Source of the DNA: Clostridium sp. cel8
GTDB taxonomy: Bacteria > Bacillota > Clostridia > Clostridiales > Clostridiaceae
Direction: 5' to 3'
Length of the DNA: 55,904 bases
Assembly: GCF_014050525.1 (NCBI RefSeq)
Contig: NZ_JACGAG010000016.1
Span: forward strand, 1-55,904
The translations under genes were made by a program, and so were the position numbers. Within the stretch, counting starts at the first letter, position 1; each line of letters opens with the position of its first letter. Shown piece after piece: positions 36,977-46,466 of the stretch. The notes under the pieces were generated by a model. It worked only from the letters and a program-made list of their open reading frames with translations. It was not told the origin of the DNA and ran no database searches.

Positions 36977-37015
36977 TGGCCGTGTTTTCTAATACCACAG
37001 CCAGTTTCCTCCTTT
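36977..37015 (-). promoter_or_regulatory. Displaced SD plus hairpin leader of mutS
   Basis: On the minus strand AAAGGAGG (37015-37008) is followed by AAAC, a hairpin TGGCTGTG/CACGGCCA (37003-36977, 8 bp with one wobble, 11-nt loop), then ten bases to ATG 36966. A 13-codon frame from GTG 36999 also spans the hairpin and stops just inside mutS, so coupling by reinitiation is an alternative. Confidence 0.6.
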
Positions 37016-37027
37016 CTTTAATTTGTT

Positions 37028-38401
37028 TTAGTCCAGTTGCTTACCTAAAAGTGAAAATGAATTTGCAGATGTTATTTTTACATTTACAAGTTTACCTATA
37101 CTGCTTTTTTTACCTGTAAAATTTACAAGTTTACCCGTTCTTGTTCTGCCCATAAGTTTAGTTGGATCATTTTTACTTGGACCTTCAACTAGTATTTCTT
37201 CTATTTTTCCTTCATATGTTTTGTTTATCTTTGCAGAAGATTCATTTATAACTTTTATAAGTCTGTTAAATCTATCATGCTTTACATCATCAGGAATTTG
37301 ATCTTCCATTTCATATGCAGGAGTTCCCTTTCTCTTTGAAAATATAAATGTAAATGCAGAGTCATACTGAACTTGTTTTGCAAGATCAAGTGTTTCTAAA
37401 AAGTCTTCTTCTGTTTCACCTGGGAAGCCAACTATTATATCCGTAGTTATAGCAGCGTTTGGAACTGCCCCCCTAATTTTTTTTACTATTTCTACATACT
37501 TTTCTTTAGAATAATTTCTGTTCATTTTCTTTAAAATCCTTGTAGAACCTGATTGAACTGGAAGATGTATGTGCTCACATATTTTATCACATTCAGAAAT
37601 AGCTTCTATTACATCATCTGTAAAATCTTTAGGATGAGGTGTCATGAACCTTATTCTCTCTAAACCTTCAATTTCATTTATTCTTCTAAGAAGCTGTGCA
37701 AAAGTAATTTTTGGTTCCAAATCCTTTCCATAGGAATTAACATTTTGTCCAAGTAAAGTTACTTCTTTATATCCTTTTGCTACTAAAGATTTAATTTCAT
37801 TCTCTATGTTTTCAGGATCCCTACTTCTTTCACGACCTCTTACATAAGGAACTATACAGTATGTACAGAAGTTATTGCATCCATACATTATAGTTACAAA
37901 TGCCTTTATAGAGCTTTTTCTATCAATAGGAAGTCCTTCTACAATTTCATCTTCCTTTTGCTGTATTTCAATAACAGATTTTCCTTCACGTAGTACTCTA
38001 TTTAAATACTCTGGAAATTTATAAGAATTGTGAGTTCCAAATATTATGTCTACAAAAGGAAATCTCTTTATTATATCTTTTGCCATATTCTCTTCCTGCA
38101 TCATGCAACCACATACAGCTATTATTAAATTTGGATTTTTATTTTTTAATTTTCTAAGCATTCCAAGATTACCAAATACTTTAAGCTCCGCATTTTCTCT
38201 TACGCAGCATGTATTGAATATTATTATATCGGCATCTTCTTTATTAGAAGTTTTATTGTATCCCATATTTTTAAGCATACCAGATAATTTTTCTGAATCC
38301 TCTTCATTCATCTGACAGCCCCATGTTTCAATTAAAAAATTTTTTTCATTTATATTCTTGTTTTGTTTATCATCATATATATGAACTTGCTGTTTATTCA
38401 T
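37028..38401 (-). CDS. miaB: tRNA-2-methylthio-N6-dimethylallyladenosine synthase
   Basis: MiaB is a radical-SAM methylthiotransferase acting on the i6A37 product of MiaA. The 457-residue protein has the N-terminal UPF0004 domain with three Cys ([26 protein letters not shown]), the radical-SAM CxxxCxxC in [13 protein letters not shown], and a C-terminal TRAM domain. I chose ATG 38401 because TTGGAGAAT gives it an SD nine bases upstream; the TTG at 38416 lacks one. It is first in the miaB-mutS-mutL-miaA-hfq cluster. Confidence 0.94.
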   Translation of the reverse strand: MNKQQVHIYDDKQNKNINEKNFLIETWGCQMNEEDSEKLSGMLKNMGYNKTSNKEDADIIIFNTCCVRENAELKVFGNLGMLRKLKNKNPNLIIAVCGCMMQEENMAKDIIKRFPFVDIIFGTHNSYKFPEYLNRVLREGKSVIEIQQKEDEIVEGLPIDRKSSIKAFVTIMYGCNNFCTYCIVPYVRGRERSRDPENIENEIKSLVAKGYKEVTLLGQNVNSYGKDLEPKITFAQLLRRINEIEGLERIRFMTPHPKDFTDDVIEAISECDKICEHIHLPVQSGSTRILKKMNRNYSKEKYVEIVKKIRGAVPNAAITTDIIVGFPGETEEDFLETLDLAKQVQYDSAFTFIFSKRKGTPAYEMEDQIPDDVKHDRFNRLIKVINESSAKINKTYEGKIEEILVEGPSKNDPTKLMGRTRTGKLVNFTGKKSSIGKLVNVKITSANSFSLLGKQLD

Positions 38402-38477
38402 TTTTGTATTCTCCAATCACATTATTTTTACCATACAATTATATCGTTAATGATCATATGTGTAAAGATATTATGAT

Positions 38478-39878
38478 TTATTGGACTTTATTTACATAAT
38501 TAGTTTCATCATTTAATATACTGTGCTTCATTCCATATATAAAATATAGAAGTAATCCTGCCCCTGTCCATACACAAAATCTTATCCATGTAACAGTTGG
38601 AAGACTTATCATTAAATATAAGCAAAATAATATAGTAATTATTGGAGTAAAGGGAACCCATGGACATTTAAATTTTCTTTCAACATTTGGCATAGTTTTT
38701 CTTAAAATTATAATACCCATAGATACAAATAAGAAAGCGGACAGTGTTCCAATACTACAAAGATCTATTATTACATTTAGTGGAAATAATCCACATATTA
38801 TAGCGGTTATAACTCCAGTTACAATTGTACAAATTCCTGGAGTTCTGTGTTTTTTATTTATATTTGAAAATGACTCTGGAAGCAATCCATCTCTTGCCAT
38901 AACCATGAATATTCTAATTTGTCCATATAATATTACAAGAAGAGTTGAGATCATTCCTATAACTGCACCTACTCCAACTAATGCAGACCCCCAATTAATT
39001 CCAACTGTTGCAAGTGCAGCTGGAAGAGCATTTTCTACATCTATATTTTTAAATGGAACCATTCCTGTAAGTACAGCGGCAACTGCTATATAAAGTACAA
39101 TAGTAATTCCTAAACAAATAGCAAGTCCAATAGGAACATCTGTTTTAGGATTTTTACTCTCTTCTGCTGCTGTAGATACAGAATCAAAACCTATAAATGA
39201 AAAAAATATTATTGCAGCACCAGACATTATTCCTTTCATTCCAAATGGTGCAAATGGATGATAGTTTATAGGATTTATATGAGTTACTCCTATAAATATG
39301 AACACAAGTATTACAAATATTTTTATTCCAACTATTATGCTATTTACTCTATTACTTTGAGTTATTCCAATATATAATATATAGGTTATAATAGCTACAA
39401 TTAAAACCGATGGAAGATCTATTATTCCGCCTTTAAGTGGAGTTGTTGTAATTGCCTTTGGAAGATTAATTCCTGAAGATTTTAAAATTCCAACAAAGGT
39501 GCTTGACCACCCAGATGCAACAGCTGCTCCTGACACAAGATATTCAAGCATTAGGTTCCAGCCTATAATCCAAGCTACTATTTCACCAAATGCAACATAG
39601 CAATAAGAATATGTACTTCCTGCAACAGGAAACATTGATGCAAGTTCAGAGTAAGTGAGCCCACAAAGAGCACTTGTAATTGCAGCTATAACAAAAGATA
39701 TTATTACAGCAGGTCCTGCAATTTGGGCACCTTGTCCAGTTGATACAAATACACCTGTTCCAACTACGGATCCTATACCTAAAAGTGCTAAATCCATATA
39801 ATTTAATTCTTTTTTAAGTCCACTTTTTTTTATTGAGTTTGAAAAATCATTTATACTCTTCTTTCTTAGTAAATTCAC
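38478..39878 (-). CDS. APC-superfamily amino acid permease (CAT/YfnA type)
   Basis: A 466-residue transporter with about 12 hydrophobic segments. The first segment has GIGSVVGTGVFVSTGQGA, the glycine-rich substrate helix of the APC family, and FFSFIGFDSVSTAAEESKNP marks helix 6 and the following loop. It belongs to the cationic amino-acid transporter branch; the substrate is not known. The GTG start has AAGGAGGAAATT. It stands alone: no SAM, lysine or T-box leader is visible, though an inverted repeat CTAGAT-6-ATCTAG lies at 39952-39969 upstream. Confidence 0.85.
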   Translation of the reverse strand: MNLLRKKSINDFSNSIKKSGLKKELNYMDLALLGIGSVVGTGVFVSTGQGAQIAGPAVIISFVIAAITSALCGLTYSELASMFPVAGSTYSYCYVAFGEIVAWIIGWNLMLEYLVSGAAVASGWSSTFVGILKSSGINLPKAITTTPLKGGIIDLPSVLIVAIITYILYIGITQSNRVNSIIVGIKIFVILVFIFIGVTHINPINYHPFAPFGMKGIMSGAAIIFFSFIGFDSVSTAAEESKNPKTDVPIGLAICLGITIVLYIAVAAVLTGMVPFKNIDVENALPAALATVGINWGSALVGVGAVIGMISTLLVILYGQIRIFMVMARDGLLPESFSNINKKHRTPGICTIVTGVITAIICGLFPLNVIIDLCSIGTLSAFLFVSMGIIILRKTMPNVERKFKCPWVPFTPIITILFCLYLMISLPTVTWIRFCVWTGAGLLLYFIYGMKHSILNDETNYVNKVQ

Positions 39879-40108
39879 TTATAATTTCCTCCTTAGTAGT
39901 TTATAGTTTTACTTCTTTACAATAATAAAGTAATAATTGCAATAAAAATGCCTAGATAATTTAATCTAGACTTTAGTAATTATTATATATTAAAATTATA
40001 ACACATAAAGTCAAATTAAAAAGAAATAATATGGTAATATATATATATAACACTTATAATTTTAAAAGAATACATAAATAAAAAAATCAAAAACATAGGA
40101 GAATAAAA

Positions 40109-41833
40109 TTGAAACATAAAAATCAAAAGAAAAAATTTTCATTGAGAAACAGATTATTTATTATACTTATTATATTTACTATTGTGCTTATTGGATTTAT
40201 AGGAAGATTAGTATATATCATGATAGTCCAGGGAGATTATCTAAGACTAAAGGCTGAAAAACAATGGACAAGCAAGACATTAATACAACCTACTAGAGGT
40301 GAAATACTTGATAGAAATTACAACAAACTTGTAACTAACGAAAATGATTTTAGAATTGATATTGACTTAAAGACTATGGAAAAATCATTAGAAACTAAAA
40401 AAATGAGTATGAGTGAACTTGAAAGTAAAATTTCCACTATACTTGGGATGAAAACTTCCGATATTGATACTATATTAAAATCAGATGGTAACTACAAAAT
40501 TCTTAAAAGATGGATATCAAGTGATCAAAAGGATAAAATTGAAGCTCTTAATATAAATGGAATAATAATTTCACCTGATACAAAGAGGTATTATGTTAAT
40601 GGAGATTTTCTATCTCAAGTACTTGGATATACAAATTCAGAAAATAAAGGTGTAAGTGGTGTAGAATTAAGCTATGATGACGTACTTTCAGGAACTCCAG
40701 GTTATAGTATATCTCAAGTTGACAGCAAAGGACTTGATCTTCCATACACTAGTGTTAAATATATAAAGCCAGTAGATGGTAAAGATGTAGTTTTAACTAT
40801 AGACTCAAATTTACAGTTATTTGCTGAAAAAGAAGCAGCTAAAGCATTAAAAACAAATAATGCAAAATCCGTTACAATTACTATAATGAATCCTAAAACT
40901 GGTGAAATACTTGCTATGGTAAATAAATTTAAAACTGGATTTAAATCTTCAAATATATACAATGCAGCTATTCAAAGTACTTTCGAACCTGGGTCAATAT
41001 TTAAAGCAATAACTTCTGAAATAGCTCTTGAAACAAAGACATCAGACGAAAATCAATATTTTTCTTGTAAACCAAGTATAAAAATTGATGGAACACAAAT
41101 ATGGAATTGGGATAAAGCCGACCATGGAATGATGAGTTTTGTAGATATACTTAAAGATTCTAATAATGTTGGATTCGCACAACTTGGTCTTAAAATTGGG
41201 AAAAAAAATATGTATCAATATATAAATAAATTCAAATTTGGACAAAAAACAGGTATTGACCTTCCAGGAGAAGCTTCTGGAATTATGAGAAATGAAAGTT
41301 ATTTAAAAAATATAGATATTGCAAATATAGCTTTTGGTCAAGGTATTGGAGTTACTCAAGTTCAGTATATGGCAGCCTTTAATGCAATAGCAAATGGTGG
41401 AACATGGATAAAACCACATGTTATGAAACAAACTGGAACTATGAGCAAAAATAATGTATTTATAGAGGATAGTAAATTCAAAGATTTAGATTCTAAAAAA
41501 ATAATGGATACACAAGTTACAGAAAAACTTAGAGGATATCTTGAAAAAGTTGTATCTGAGGGTGTAGGATCAAGTGCATATATAAAAGGCTATGATATCG
41601 CAGGGAAAACTGGAACTGCACAAAAGGCAGATCCAAATGGTAGTGGATATGTTCCTGGAAAGTATGTTTCATCTTTTGCTGGAATGATGCCTTACAAGGA
41701 TCCTAAAATTACTCTTATTGTCACTATAGATGAACCGGATCCTTCAAATTACTATGCATCTCAAACTTCTGCTCCTATAGCGAAAGATCTATTTTATTAT
41801 ATATATAATTATACAGATTATATTAAAAACTAA
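40109..41833 (+). CDS. Class B penicillin-binding protein (SpoVD/FtsI family)
   Basis: A membrane-anchored transpeptidase of 574 residues: one transmembrane helix (about 16-38), a dimerisation domain (RGEILDRN near 63-70), then the catalytic domain with Ser296-x-x-Lys299 (GSIFK), Ser351-Asn-Asn353 and Lys500-Thr-Gly502. It ends soon after the catalytic domain, with no PASTA repeats. The TTG start follows ATAGGAGAATAAAA. It is not in a cell-division cluster, so it may be a sporulation- or condition-specific PBP; cross-linking of peptidoglycan is secure from the motifs. Confidence 0.88.
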   Translation: MKHKNQKKKFSLRNRLFIILIIFTIVLIGFIGRLVYIMIVQGDYLRLKAEKQWTSKTLIQPTRGEILDRNYNKLVTNENDFRIDIDLKTMEKSLETKKMSMSELESKISTILGMKTSDIDTILKSDGNYKILKRWISSDQKDKIEALNINGIIISPDTKRYYVNGDFLSQVLGYTNSENKGVSGVELSYDDVLSGTPGYSISQVDSKGLDLPYTSVKYIKPVDGKDVVLTIDSNLQLFAEKEAAKALKTNNAKSVTITIMNPKTGEILAMVNKFKTGFKSSNIYNAAIQSTFEPGSIFKAITSEIALETKTSDENQYFSCKPSIKIDGTQIWNWDKADHGMMSFVDILKDSNNVGFAQLGLKIGKKNMYQYINKFKFGQKTGIDLPGEASGIMRNESYLKNIDIANIAFGQGIGVTQVQYMAAFNAIANGGTWIKPHVMKQTGTMSKNNVFIEDSKFKDLDSKKIMDTQVTEKLRGYLEKVVSEGVGSSAYIKGYDIAGKTGTAQKADPNGSGYVPGKYVSSFAGMMPYKDPKITLIVTIDEPDPSNYYASQTSAPIAKDLFYYIYNYTDYIKN

Positions 41834-41850
41834 TATATTATTTTTATATT

Positions 41851-41907
41851 AAAGTATATAAAATTTTACATTTATTATTGTAGATTTTATATACTTTTAT
41901 TTTTTTG
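41851..41907 (+). terminator. Terminator after the PBP gene
   Basis: AAAGTATATAAAAT (41851-41864) pairs with ATTTTATATACTTT (41884-41897), followed by TATTTTTTTG. Confidence 0.8.
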
Positions 41908-41958
41908 TTTTTAATTTTTTAGTTAGTTTACTTTTTTGTTAATTTACATAATATTTAT
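41908..41958 (-). repeat. Dispersed intergenic element, copy C
   Basis: Read on the minus strand: ATAAATATTATG (41958-41947), TAAATTA, a spacer and GTAAAC (41931-41926), then TAACTAAAAA. It is inverted relative to copies A and B. The adjoining bases give a larger palindrome, AATTTACAT...ATGTAAATT (41941-41968). Confidence 0.7.
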
Positions 41959-41980
41959 GATGTAAATTAAATGTCTATAG

Positions 41981-42025
41981 AAGAGCCACTATATACAGAA
42001 AAATTATATTATGTGGTTCTTTTAT
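41981..42025 (+). terminator. Terminator-like hairpin, origin unknown
   Basis: AAGAGCCAC (41981-41989) pairs with GTGGTTCTT (42013-42021) over a 23-nt loop, followed by TTATTATTT. It may be a second terminator of the PBP gene or end a short unseen transcript. Confidence 0.55.
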
Positions 42026-42077
42026 TATTTCCAACACTATGTAAGAATATTATTAGAATAAAAAATCTTTTTTCAGG

Positions 42078-42107
42078 GTAAACTCCCTATTAAAAGGAGG
42101 AGTTTAC
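42078..42107 (+). promoter_or_regulatory. Hairpin covering the SD of the small ORF
   Basis: GTAAACTCC (42078-42086) is the perfect complement of GGAGTTTAC (42099-42107). The 3' arm takes two bases of AAAAGGAGG and ends one base before ATG 42109, so ribosome access would depend on opening it. Confidence 0.65.
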
Positions 42108-42108
42108 A

Positions 42109-42279
42109 ATGTATGATATAAAATCTTTAAAAGAATCAGATAAAAAAAATACTATTTTAAAATCAAATTTAAGATCAAACTGCATTTGTGATAGATATTA
42201 TTTTAGACAATTGCAAAAATGTAATAGCATATTTGAGTTAAAATCTATTCATATTCCTACAGAAAATATTATAAAATAA
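42109..42279 (+). CDS. Small protein of 56 residues, unknown
   Basis: A short frame with the best SD of the neighbourhood (AAAAGGAGG, eight bases from ATG). The protein begins MYDIKSLKESDKKNT and is Lys/Asn-rich with three cysteines (CIC and one more near residue 38); no signal peptide or membrane segment is seen. I do not recognise it. It ends 29 bp before the aminotransferase gene and may be co-transcribed. The hairpin over its SD suggests regulated translation. It could also be a leader peptide for the next gene. Confidence 0.55.
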   Translation: MYDIKSLKESDKKNTILKSNLRSNCICDRYYFRQLQKCNSIFELKSIHIPTENIIK

Positions 42280-42308
42280 GAATTTTAAGGGTCGGGGGGC
42301 TTAATTTT

Positions 42309-43499
42309 ATGAAATTATCTAATAGAATACTTAATATGGAATTTTCATCTATAAGGAGTCTTATTCCATATGCTGAAGAAGCAGAAAAAAGAGGTATAAA
42401 TATATATCATTTAAATATCGGACAACCTGATATAAAAACACCTGATAATTTTTTTAATGCAATTTCAAATTTTAAAGAAGACGTGTTAAAATACACACAA
42501 TCAGAAGGAATAACTGAGCTTCAGAAAAACTTTATAGATTACTATAGAGAAAATTTAGACACAGAATTTACAGATAAAGAACTTATAGTAACAAATGGAG
42601 GTAGTGAAGCTCTTTTAATGACATTTATGGCAATATTTGATCCAGGAGATGAAGTTATTTCTCCAGAACCTTTTTACACCAACTACAATAGTTTTGCTCA
42701 AATCTCATCTACTAAAATAGTTCCTTTTTTAACTAAGCCAGAAAACGGATTCCATATTTCCAGCAAATCTGACATAGTAGATAAGATAACCAAAAATACA
42801 AAAGCAATAATAATATCAAATCCAAGTAATCCTACAGGTGTGGTTTATTCAAAAGATGAACTCAGAATACTTGGGGATATAGTAAAAGAATATGATCTAT
42901 ATCTTATAGCAGATGAAGTGTATAGAGAATTCATATACGATGGACTTGAATTTACATCTGCACTATCTATGAAAGATATACAAGACAGAATAATAATTAT
43001 AGATAGTATGTCTAAAAGATATAGTGCTTGTGGTGCAAGAATAGGAATTGTTGCATCTAAAAATAAAGAATTTATGTATAACATAATGAAATTATGTCAA
43101 TCAAGGCTGTGTACACCTACAATAGAACAAATAGGTGCATCGGCTTTATGGAGCACTCCAAAAAGCTATTTTGAAAAAACTAGACGTGAGTATGAATCAA
43201 GAAGAAATTTAATAGTAAAAGAACTAAATAATATTCCTGGAGTTTCATGTAATAAACCAGAAGGTGCATTTTATATTATAGCCAAGCTTCCTGTAGATGA
43301 TTCAGAAGATTTTGTAAAGTTTTTACTTAGAGATTTTAGCTATAATAAAAATACAGTTATGCTTGCACCTGCAACGGGATTCTATGCTACACCTGGACTT
43401 GGCAAAAATCAAGTGAGAATATCTTATTGTATAAATAAGGATTCCTTAAAAAAAGCTATGAATATATTAAAATTAGCACTTGAAAAATACAATAATTAA
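42309..43499 (+). CDS. Class I PLP-dependent aminotransferase
   Basis: A 396-residue fold-type I aminotransferase close to aspartate aminotransferase. NIGQPDI, TNGGSEALLM, SNPSNPTGVVYS and ADEVYREFIYDG are the substrate and PLP contact motifs; the Schiff-base lysine is in SMSKRYSACGARIG. The final Arg lies in QVRISYC. The amino donor and acceptor cannot be decided. The ATG at 42309 is preceded by an unusual G6 tract (GGTCGGGGGGC) as its ribosome binding site. It ends just before a bidirectional terminator. Confidence 0.87.
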   Translation: MKLSNRILNMEFSSIRSLIPYAEEAEKRGINIYHLNIGQPDIKTPDNFFNAISNFKEDVLKYTQSEGITELQKNFIDYYRENLDTEFTDKELIVTNGGSEALLMTFMAIFDPGDEVISPEPFYTNYNSFAQISSTKIVPFLTKPENGFHISSKSDIVDKITKNTKAIIISNPSNPTGVVYSKDELRILGDIVKEYDLYLIADEVYREFIYDGLEFTSALSMKDIQDRIIIIDSMSKRYSACGARIGIVASKNKEFMYNIMKLCQSRLCTPTIEQIGASALWSTPKSYFEKTRREYESRRNLIVKELNNIPGVSCNKPEGAFYIIAKLPVDDSEDFVKFLLRDFSYNKNTVMLAPATGFYATPGLGKNQVRISYCINKDSLKKAMNILKLALEKYNN

Positions 43500-43516
43500 A
43501 TAGAAGCATAAATAAA

Positions 43517-43549
43517 GAAGCATAATAAACCTTTTGTTTATTATGCTTC
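43517..43549. terminator. Bidirectional terminator of convergent genes
   Basis: GAAGCATAATAAAC (43517-43530) pairs perfectly with 43536-43549 over a CTTTT loop. It separates the aminotransferase from the convergent acetyltransferase, whose last codons lie in the right arm. Confidence 0.75.
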
Positions 43550-44413
43550 TAACTCCCAATTATATATTTCTTGATATATTTTAAATCCCATTGATTTATA
43601 TAAGTTTATTGCAATATAATTTGAACTTTTCACCTTTATTCTTATATTATGAAATCCATTATGATAAGTGATTTTCAATAGATATTTTAGAAAATACTTA
43701 CTGTATCCATGTCCTCTATATTTTTCTATTATTCCAAAATTTACTAGTATGGGAGTAATATTATTTTCTAAAATTATTTGTCCATAACCTATAAACTCAT
43801 TACCCTTTTTTAAGAAAATAGCACCATTTTCTAAATAGTAACTTTGCATTTCATCATAATATATATCATCTACAGTAAGTGGAATTCTACTTTTTTCCTG
43901 GAAAATTCTATTTTGAATATTGCAGCGAAGTTCTTCATCTTTGCCACATATTAATACATGAAAACTAAGTCCATCTTTTAATTCAAAGTCTATACTTTCA
44001 TCAATGTCTAATTTAAATATTAATGTACCCTCTTTTTTTACGAATCCAATTGAATTTAATATATCAAAATTATTATTTTTTTTTTGGCATAAGTACTTTA
44101 TTTTAACATTCTTTTTTATGGATTCACTTAAATATTTATATGGTAAATATGTATTATCATATCCTCTAATAACATTAAGAGCATTTATTTTGTATACCTT
44201 TTTATTCAAGTTACTTACCCATATATATCCTATATAACTTGAATTGTATTTTATGAGTTTTACTTTTCTCCTCATTGAAATCTGCTTTGCAAAATTACAT
44301 TTGAAATAATCTTTAAAGAAATTCTTATTTAGTGGATTAAAATGTTCTCTTTCATCATTTAATTTCTGAAATATTTCAATATCTTTTTTCATCAATGTTA
44401 CACATTCATACAT
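43541..44413 (-). CDS. GNAT family N-acetyltransferase
   Basis: A 290-residue protein with a C-terminal GNAT domain. The acetyl-CoA binding motif A is IIEKYRGHGYSKYFLKYLL (about 239-257) and motif B follows in NYIAINLYKSMGFKIYQE. The N-terminal half may be a degenerate second GNAT fold (IGYIWVSNL, then ILNSIGFVKKEGTLIFKLD). The substrate is unknown. ATG 44413 has GGGGAAG six bases upstream; an ATG five codons earlier has none. It is transcribed away from the ispH-rpsA terminator. Confidence 0.8.
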   Translation of the reverse strand: MYECVTLMKKDIEIFQKLNDEREHFNPLNKNFFKDYFKCNFAKQISMRRKVKLIKYNSSYIGYIWVSNLNKKVYKINALNVIRGYDNTYLPYKYLSESIKKNVKIKYLCQKKNNNFDILNSIGFVKKEGTLIFKLDIDESIDFELKDGLSFHVLICGKDEELRCNIQNRIFQEKSRIPLTVDDIYYDEMQSYYLENGAIFLKKGNEFIGYGQIILENNITPILVNFGIIEKYRGHGYSKYFLKYLLKITYHNGFHNIRIKVKSSNYIAINLYKSMGFKIYQEIYNWELEA

Positions 44414-44469
44414 AGTATACTTCCCCATAAAGTTAATTTAAGTGTTTTTAACACCTACCTATATAAAAT

Positions 44470-44520
44470 AAGTCCTGTATTACCGTGATATTTAAATCAC
44501 GGAATTTTTACGGGACTTTT
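44470..44520 (-). terminator. Terminator after ispH-rpsA
   Basis: Two nested stems, AAGTCC/GGGACTT outside and CCGTGAT/ATCACGG inside, end with a T-rich tract on the minus strand. It closes the ispH-rpsA transcript. Confidence 0.7.
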
Positions 44521-44538
44521 ATAAATATACTAACTATA

Positions 44539-46455
44539 TTAAATTTCGTCTACTTCTTTTATACTTAAAGCTATTTTTTCATCTTCCTTATTAACATCAA
44601 GTATTTTTGCTTTTATTTCATCACCTATATTTAGTACATCTTCTGGTTTATCTATTCTCTTATGACTTATTTGAGATATGTGAACTAAAGCATCAACTCC
44701 TGGCTCCAATTCAACAAAAGCTCCAAAACTTGCAAATCTTACAACTTTTCCTAAAACTACACTTCCTACTGGATATTTCACTTCTACATTTACCCATGGA
44801 TTTTCTTGGAGTTTTTTAATTGAAAGTGATAATTTTTTCTTTTCTTTATCTACATCAAGTATATATACTTTTATCTTATCACCTATATTTAGTACATCAC
44901 TTGGTTTTTCAACTCTTCCCCAGGAAAGTTCAGATACATGTAAAAGTCCGTCAACTCCTTGTACATCTACAAATGCACCAAAATCAGTTAATCTTTTAAC
45001 TTCTCCTTCTACTACAGTATCTTTTTCAAGAGTATTCCAAGTTTCTTCCTCTTGTTTTTCTTTTTCCACTTTTAATATATTTCTTCTTGAAGCTACAACT
45101 CTTGTTCCCTTTTTATCTGATTTAAATTCTATTATATTTACATCGAATTCCTTTCCTTCATATATTGAAAGATCATCTACATGATAGAGTTCAACATGAG
45201 ATGCAGGTATAAATACTCTAGCTCCTTTATAATTGGCAACAAGACCACCCTTAACTGCTTCTTTTACAGTCACTTTTAATATTTCATTATTTTCACTTGC
45301 ACTTTCTAATTCTCTATATGCATTTTCTCTCTCAAGCTCTAATTTTGAAAGAACAACATACCCATCTTCATTTTGTCGTCTTACTACTTTTACTTCTATT
45401 TCATCTCCTGGATTTATTAACTCTTTTAAATTTGCATCTTCATCCTTTGTTATTTCTGATTTAGGAAGTATCCCATCTGATTTATATCCTATATTTAAAA
45501 ATACCTCTTTCTCATTTACAGATATTACTTTGCCTGTAATCTTTTCACCTAGTATTATCTGTTTGTCATTTTCATCCATAAATGATAATTGCTCGTTTAA
45601 TTCCAAATTTTTGTCATCACTCATTTTCAAAATTGCCTCCTTTATTATCCAATCTGGTGTTGAAGCTCCTGCTGTAACACCTATAGTTTTTATTTTATTA
45701 GAATGAATTATATTATCAGGTATTTCTCCTGAATTTTCAACATGAATTGTATTACTGCAATTGCTCTTACATATTTCATAGAGTTTTGTAGTATTTGAGC
45801 TATTTTTACCACCTAAAACAACCATCATATCAACTTTTTTTGATATAGAATATGCCGATTTTTGTCTTGATTCTGTAGCACTACATATTGTATTAAAAGC
45901 TATAAATTCCTTACATTGTTTTGCAACTATATTAAGTACTTTTTCAAAATTTGCTTGTTTTTCTGTAGTTTGAGATACTATACACAACTTATTAGGCAAG
46001 TTTCCCAATTCTGATCCATCTCTTGAAATAATTGCAGTACTTTCACACCATCCATTTATTCCTTTAACTTCTGGATGATTTTTATCTCCTATTATTAATA
46101 TTTGATATCCCATCTTATTATATTCTTCAACCTTTTTTTGTATATTCAATACATATGGACAGGTTGCATTTACGACAACTAAATCTTTTTCTTTCAGAAT
46201 ATCAAATACATTTTTAGGTATACCATGTGAACGTATTATAATAACACTTCCACTACTTATATTGTTTATATTTTCTAATTCTATAGGATATATACCTTTG
46301 TGTTTTAAATAATTCACAACATCAGTATTATGAATCAATGGACCCAAAGTATATACTTCTCTATCTTTATATTTTTCTTTTGCATTTAAAGCTTCTTCTA
46401 CAGCTCTTTTTACTCCAAAACAAAATCCAGCATTATCTGCTAAAATAATCTTCAT
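44539..46455 (-). CDS. ispH-rpsA: IspH-ribosomal protein S1 fusion
   Basis: A two-part protein of 638 residues. Residues about 1-280 are 4-hydroxy-3-methylbut-2-enyl diphosphate reductase, the last step of the MEP isoprenoid pathway, with three Fe-S cysteines (GFCFGVKRAV, NATCPYV, NTICSAT). Residues about 300-636 hold four S1 RNA-binding domains (GKVISV..., VVEGEVKRLTDFGAFVDVQG, VVLGKVVRFASFGAFVELEP). This fusion is known from many clostridia. ATG 46455 has AAAGG about eight bases upstream; the GTG three codons earlier overlaps that site. Confidence 0.94.
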   Translation of the reverse strand: MKIILADNAGFCFGVKRAVEEALNAKEKYKDREVYTLGPLIHNTDVVNYLKHKGIYPIELENINNISSGSVIIIRSHGIPKNVFDILKEKDLVVVNATCPYVLNIQKKVEEYNKMGYQILIIGDKNHPEVKGINGWCESTAIISRDGSELGNLPNKLCIVSQTTEKQANFEKVLNIVAKQCKEFIAFNTICSATESRQKSAYSISKKVDMMVVLGGKNSSNTTKLYEICKSNCSNTIHVENSGEIPDNIIHSNKIKTIGVTAGASTPDWIIKEAILKMSDDKNLELNEQLSFMDENDKQIILGEKITGKVISVNEKEVFLNIGYKSDGILPKSEITKDEDANLKELINPGDEIEVKVVRRQNEDGYVVLSKLELERENAYRELESASENNEILKVTVKEAVKGGLVANYKGARVFIPASHVELYHVDDLSIYEGKEFDVNIIEFKSDKKGTRVVASRRNILKVEKEKQEEETWNTLEKDTVVEGEVKRLTDFGAFVDVQGVDGLLHVSELSWGRVEKPSDVLNIGDKIKVYILDVDKEKKKLSLSIKKLQENPWVNVEVKYPVGSVVLGKVVRFASFGAFVELEPGVDALVHISQISHKRIDKPEDVLNIGDEIKAKILDVNKEDEKIALSIKEVDEI

Positions 46456-46466
46456 ATTATCCACCT

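Larger units (their letters stand above)
41834..42108. other. Intergenic region with two hairpins, a repeat copy and a leader
   Basis: Between the PBP gene and a 56-codon ORF lie a terminator (41851-41907), an inverted dispersed repeat copy (about 41908-41958), a second hairpin with T-tract (41981-42025) and an SD-covering hairpin (42078-42107). No other gene is seen. Confidence 0.65.

Noticed and set aside
39952-39969. Inverted repeat CTAGAT-6-ATCTAG between permease and PBP genes.
   Set aside because: Only 6-bp arms in an AT-rich spacer; too short to assign a role.
45233-45706. A 157-codon plus-strand frame within ispH-rpsA.
   Set aside because: It mirrors the conserved S1 domain codons on the other strand and has no SD.
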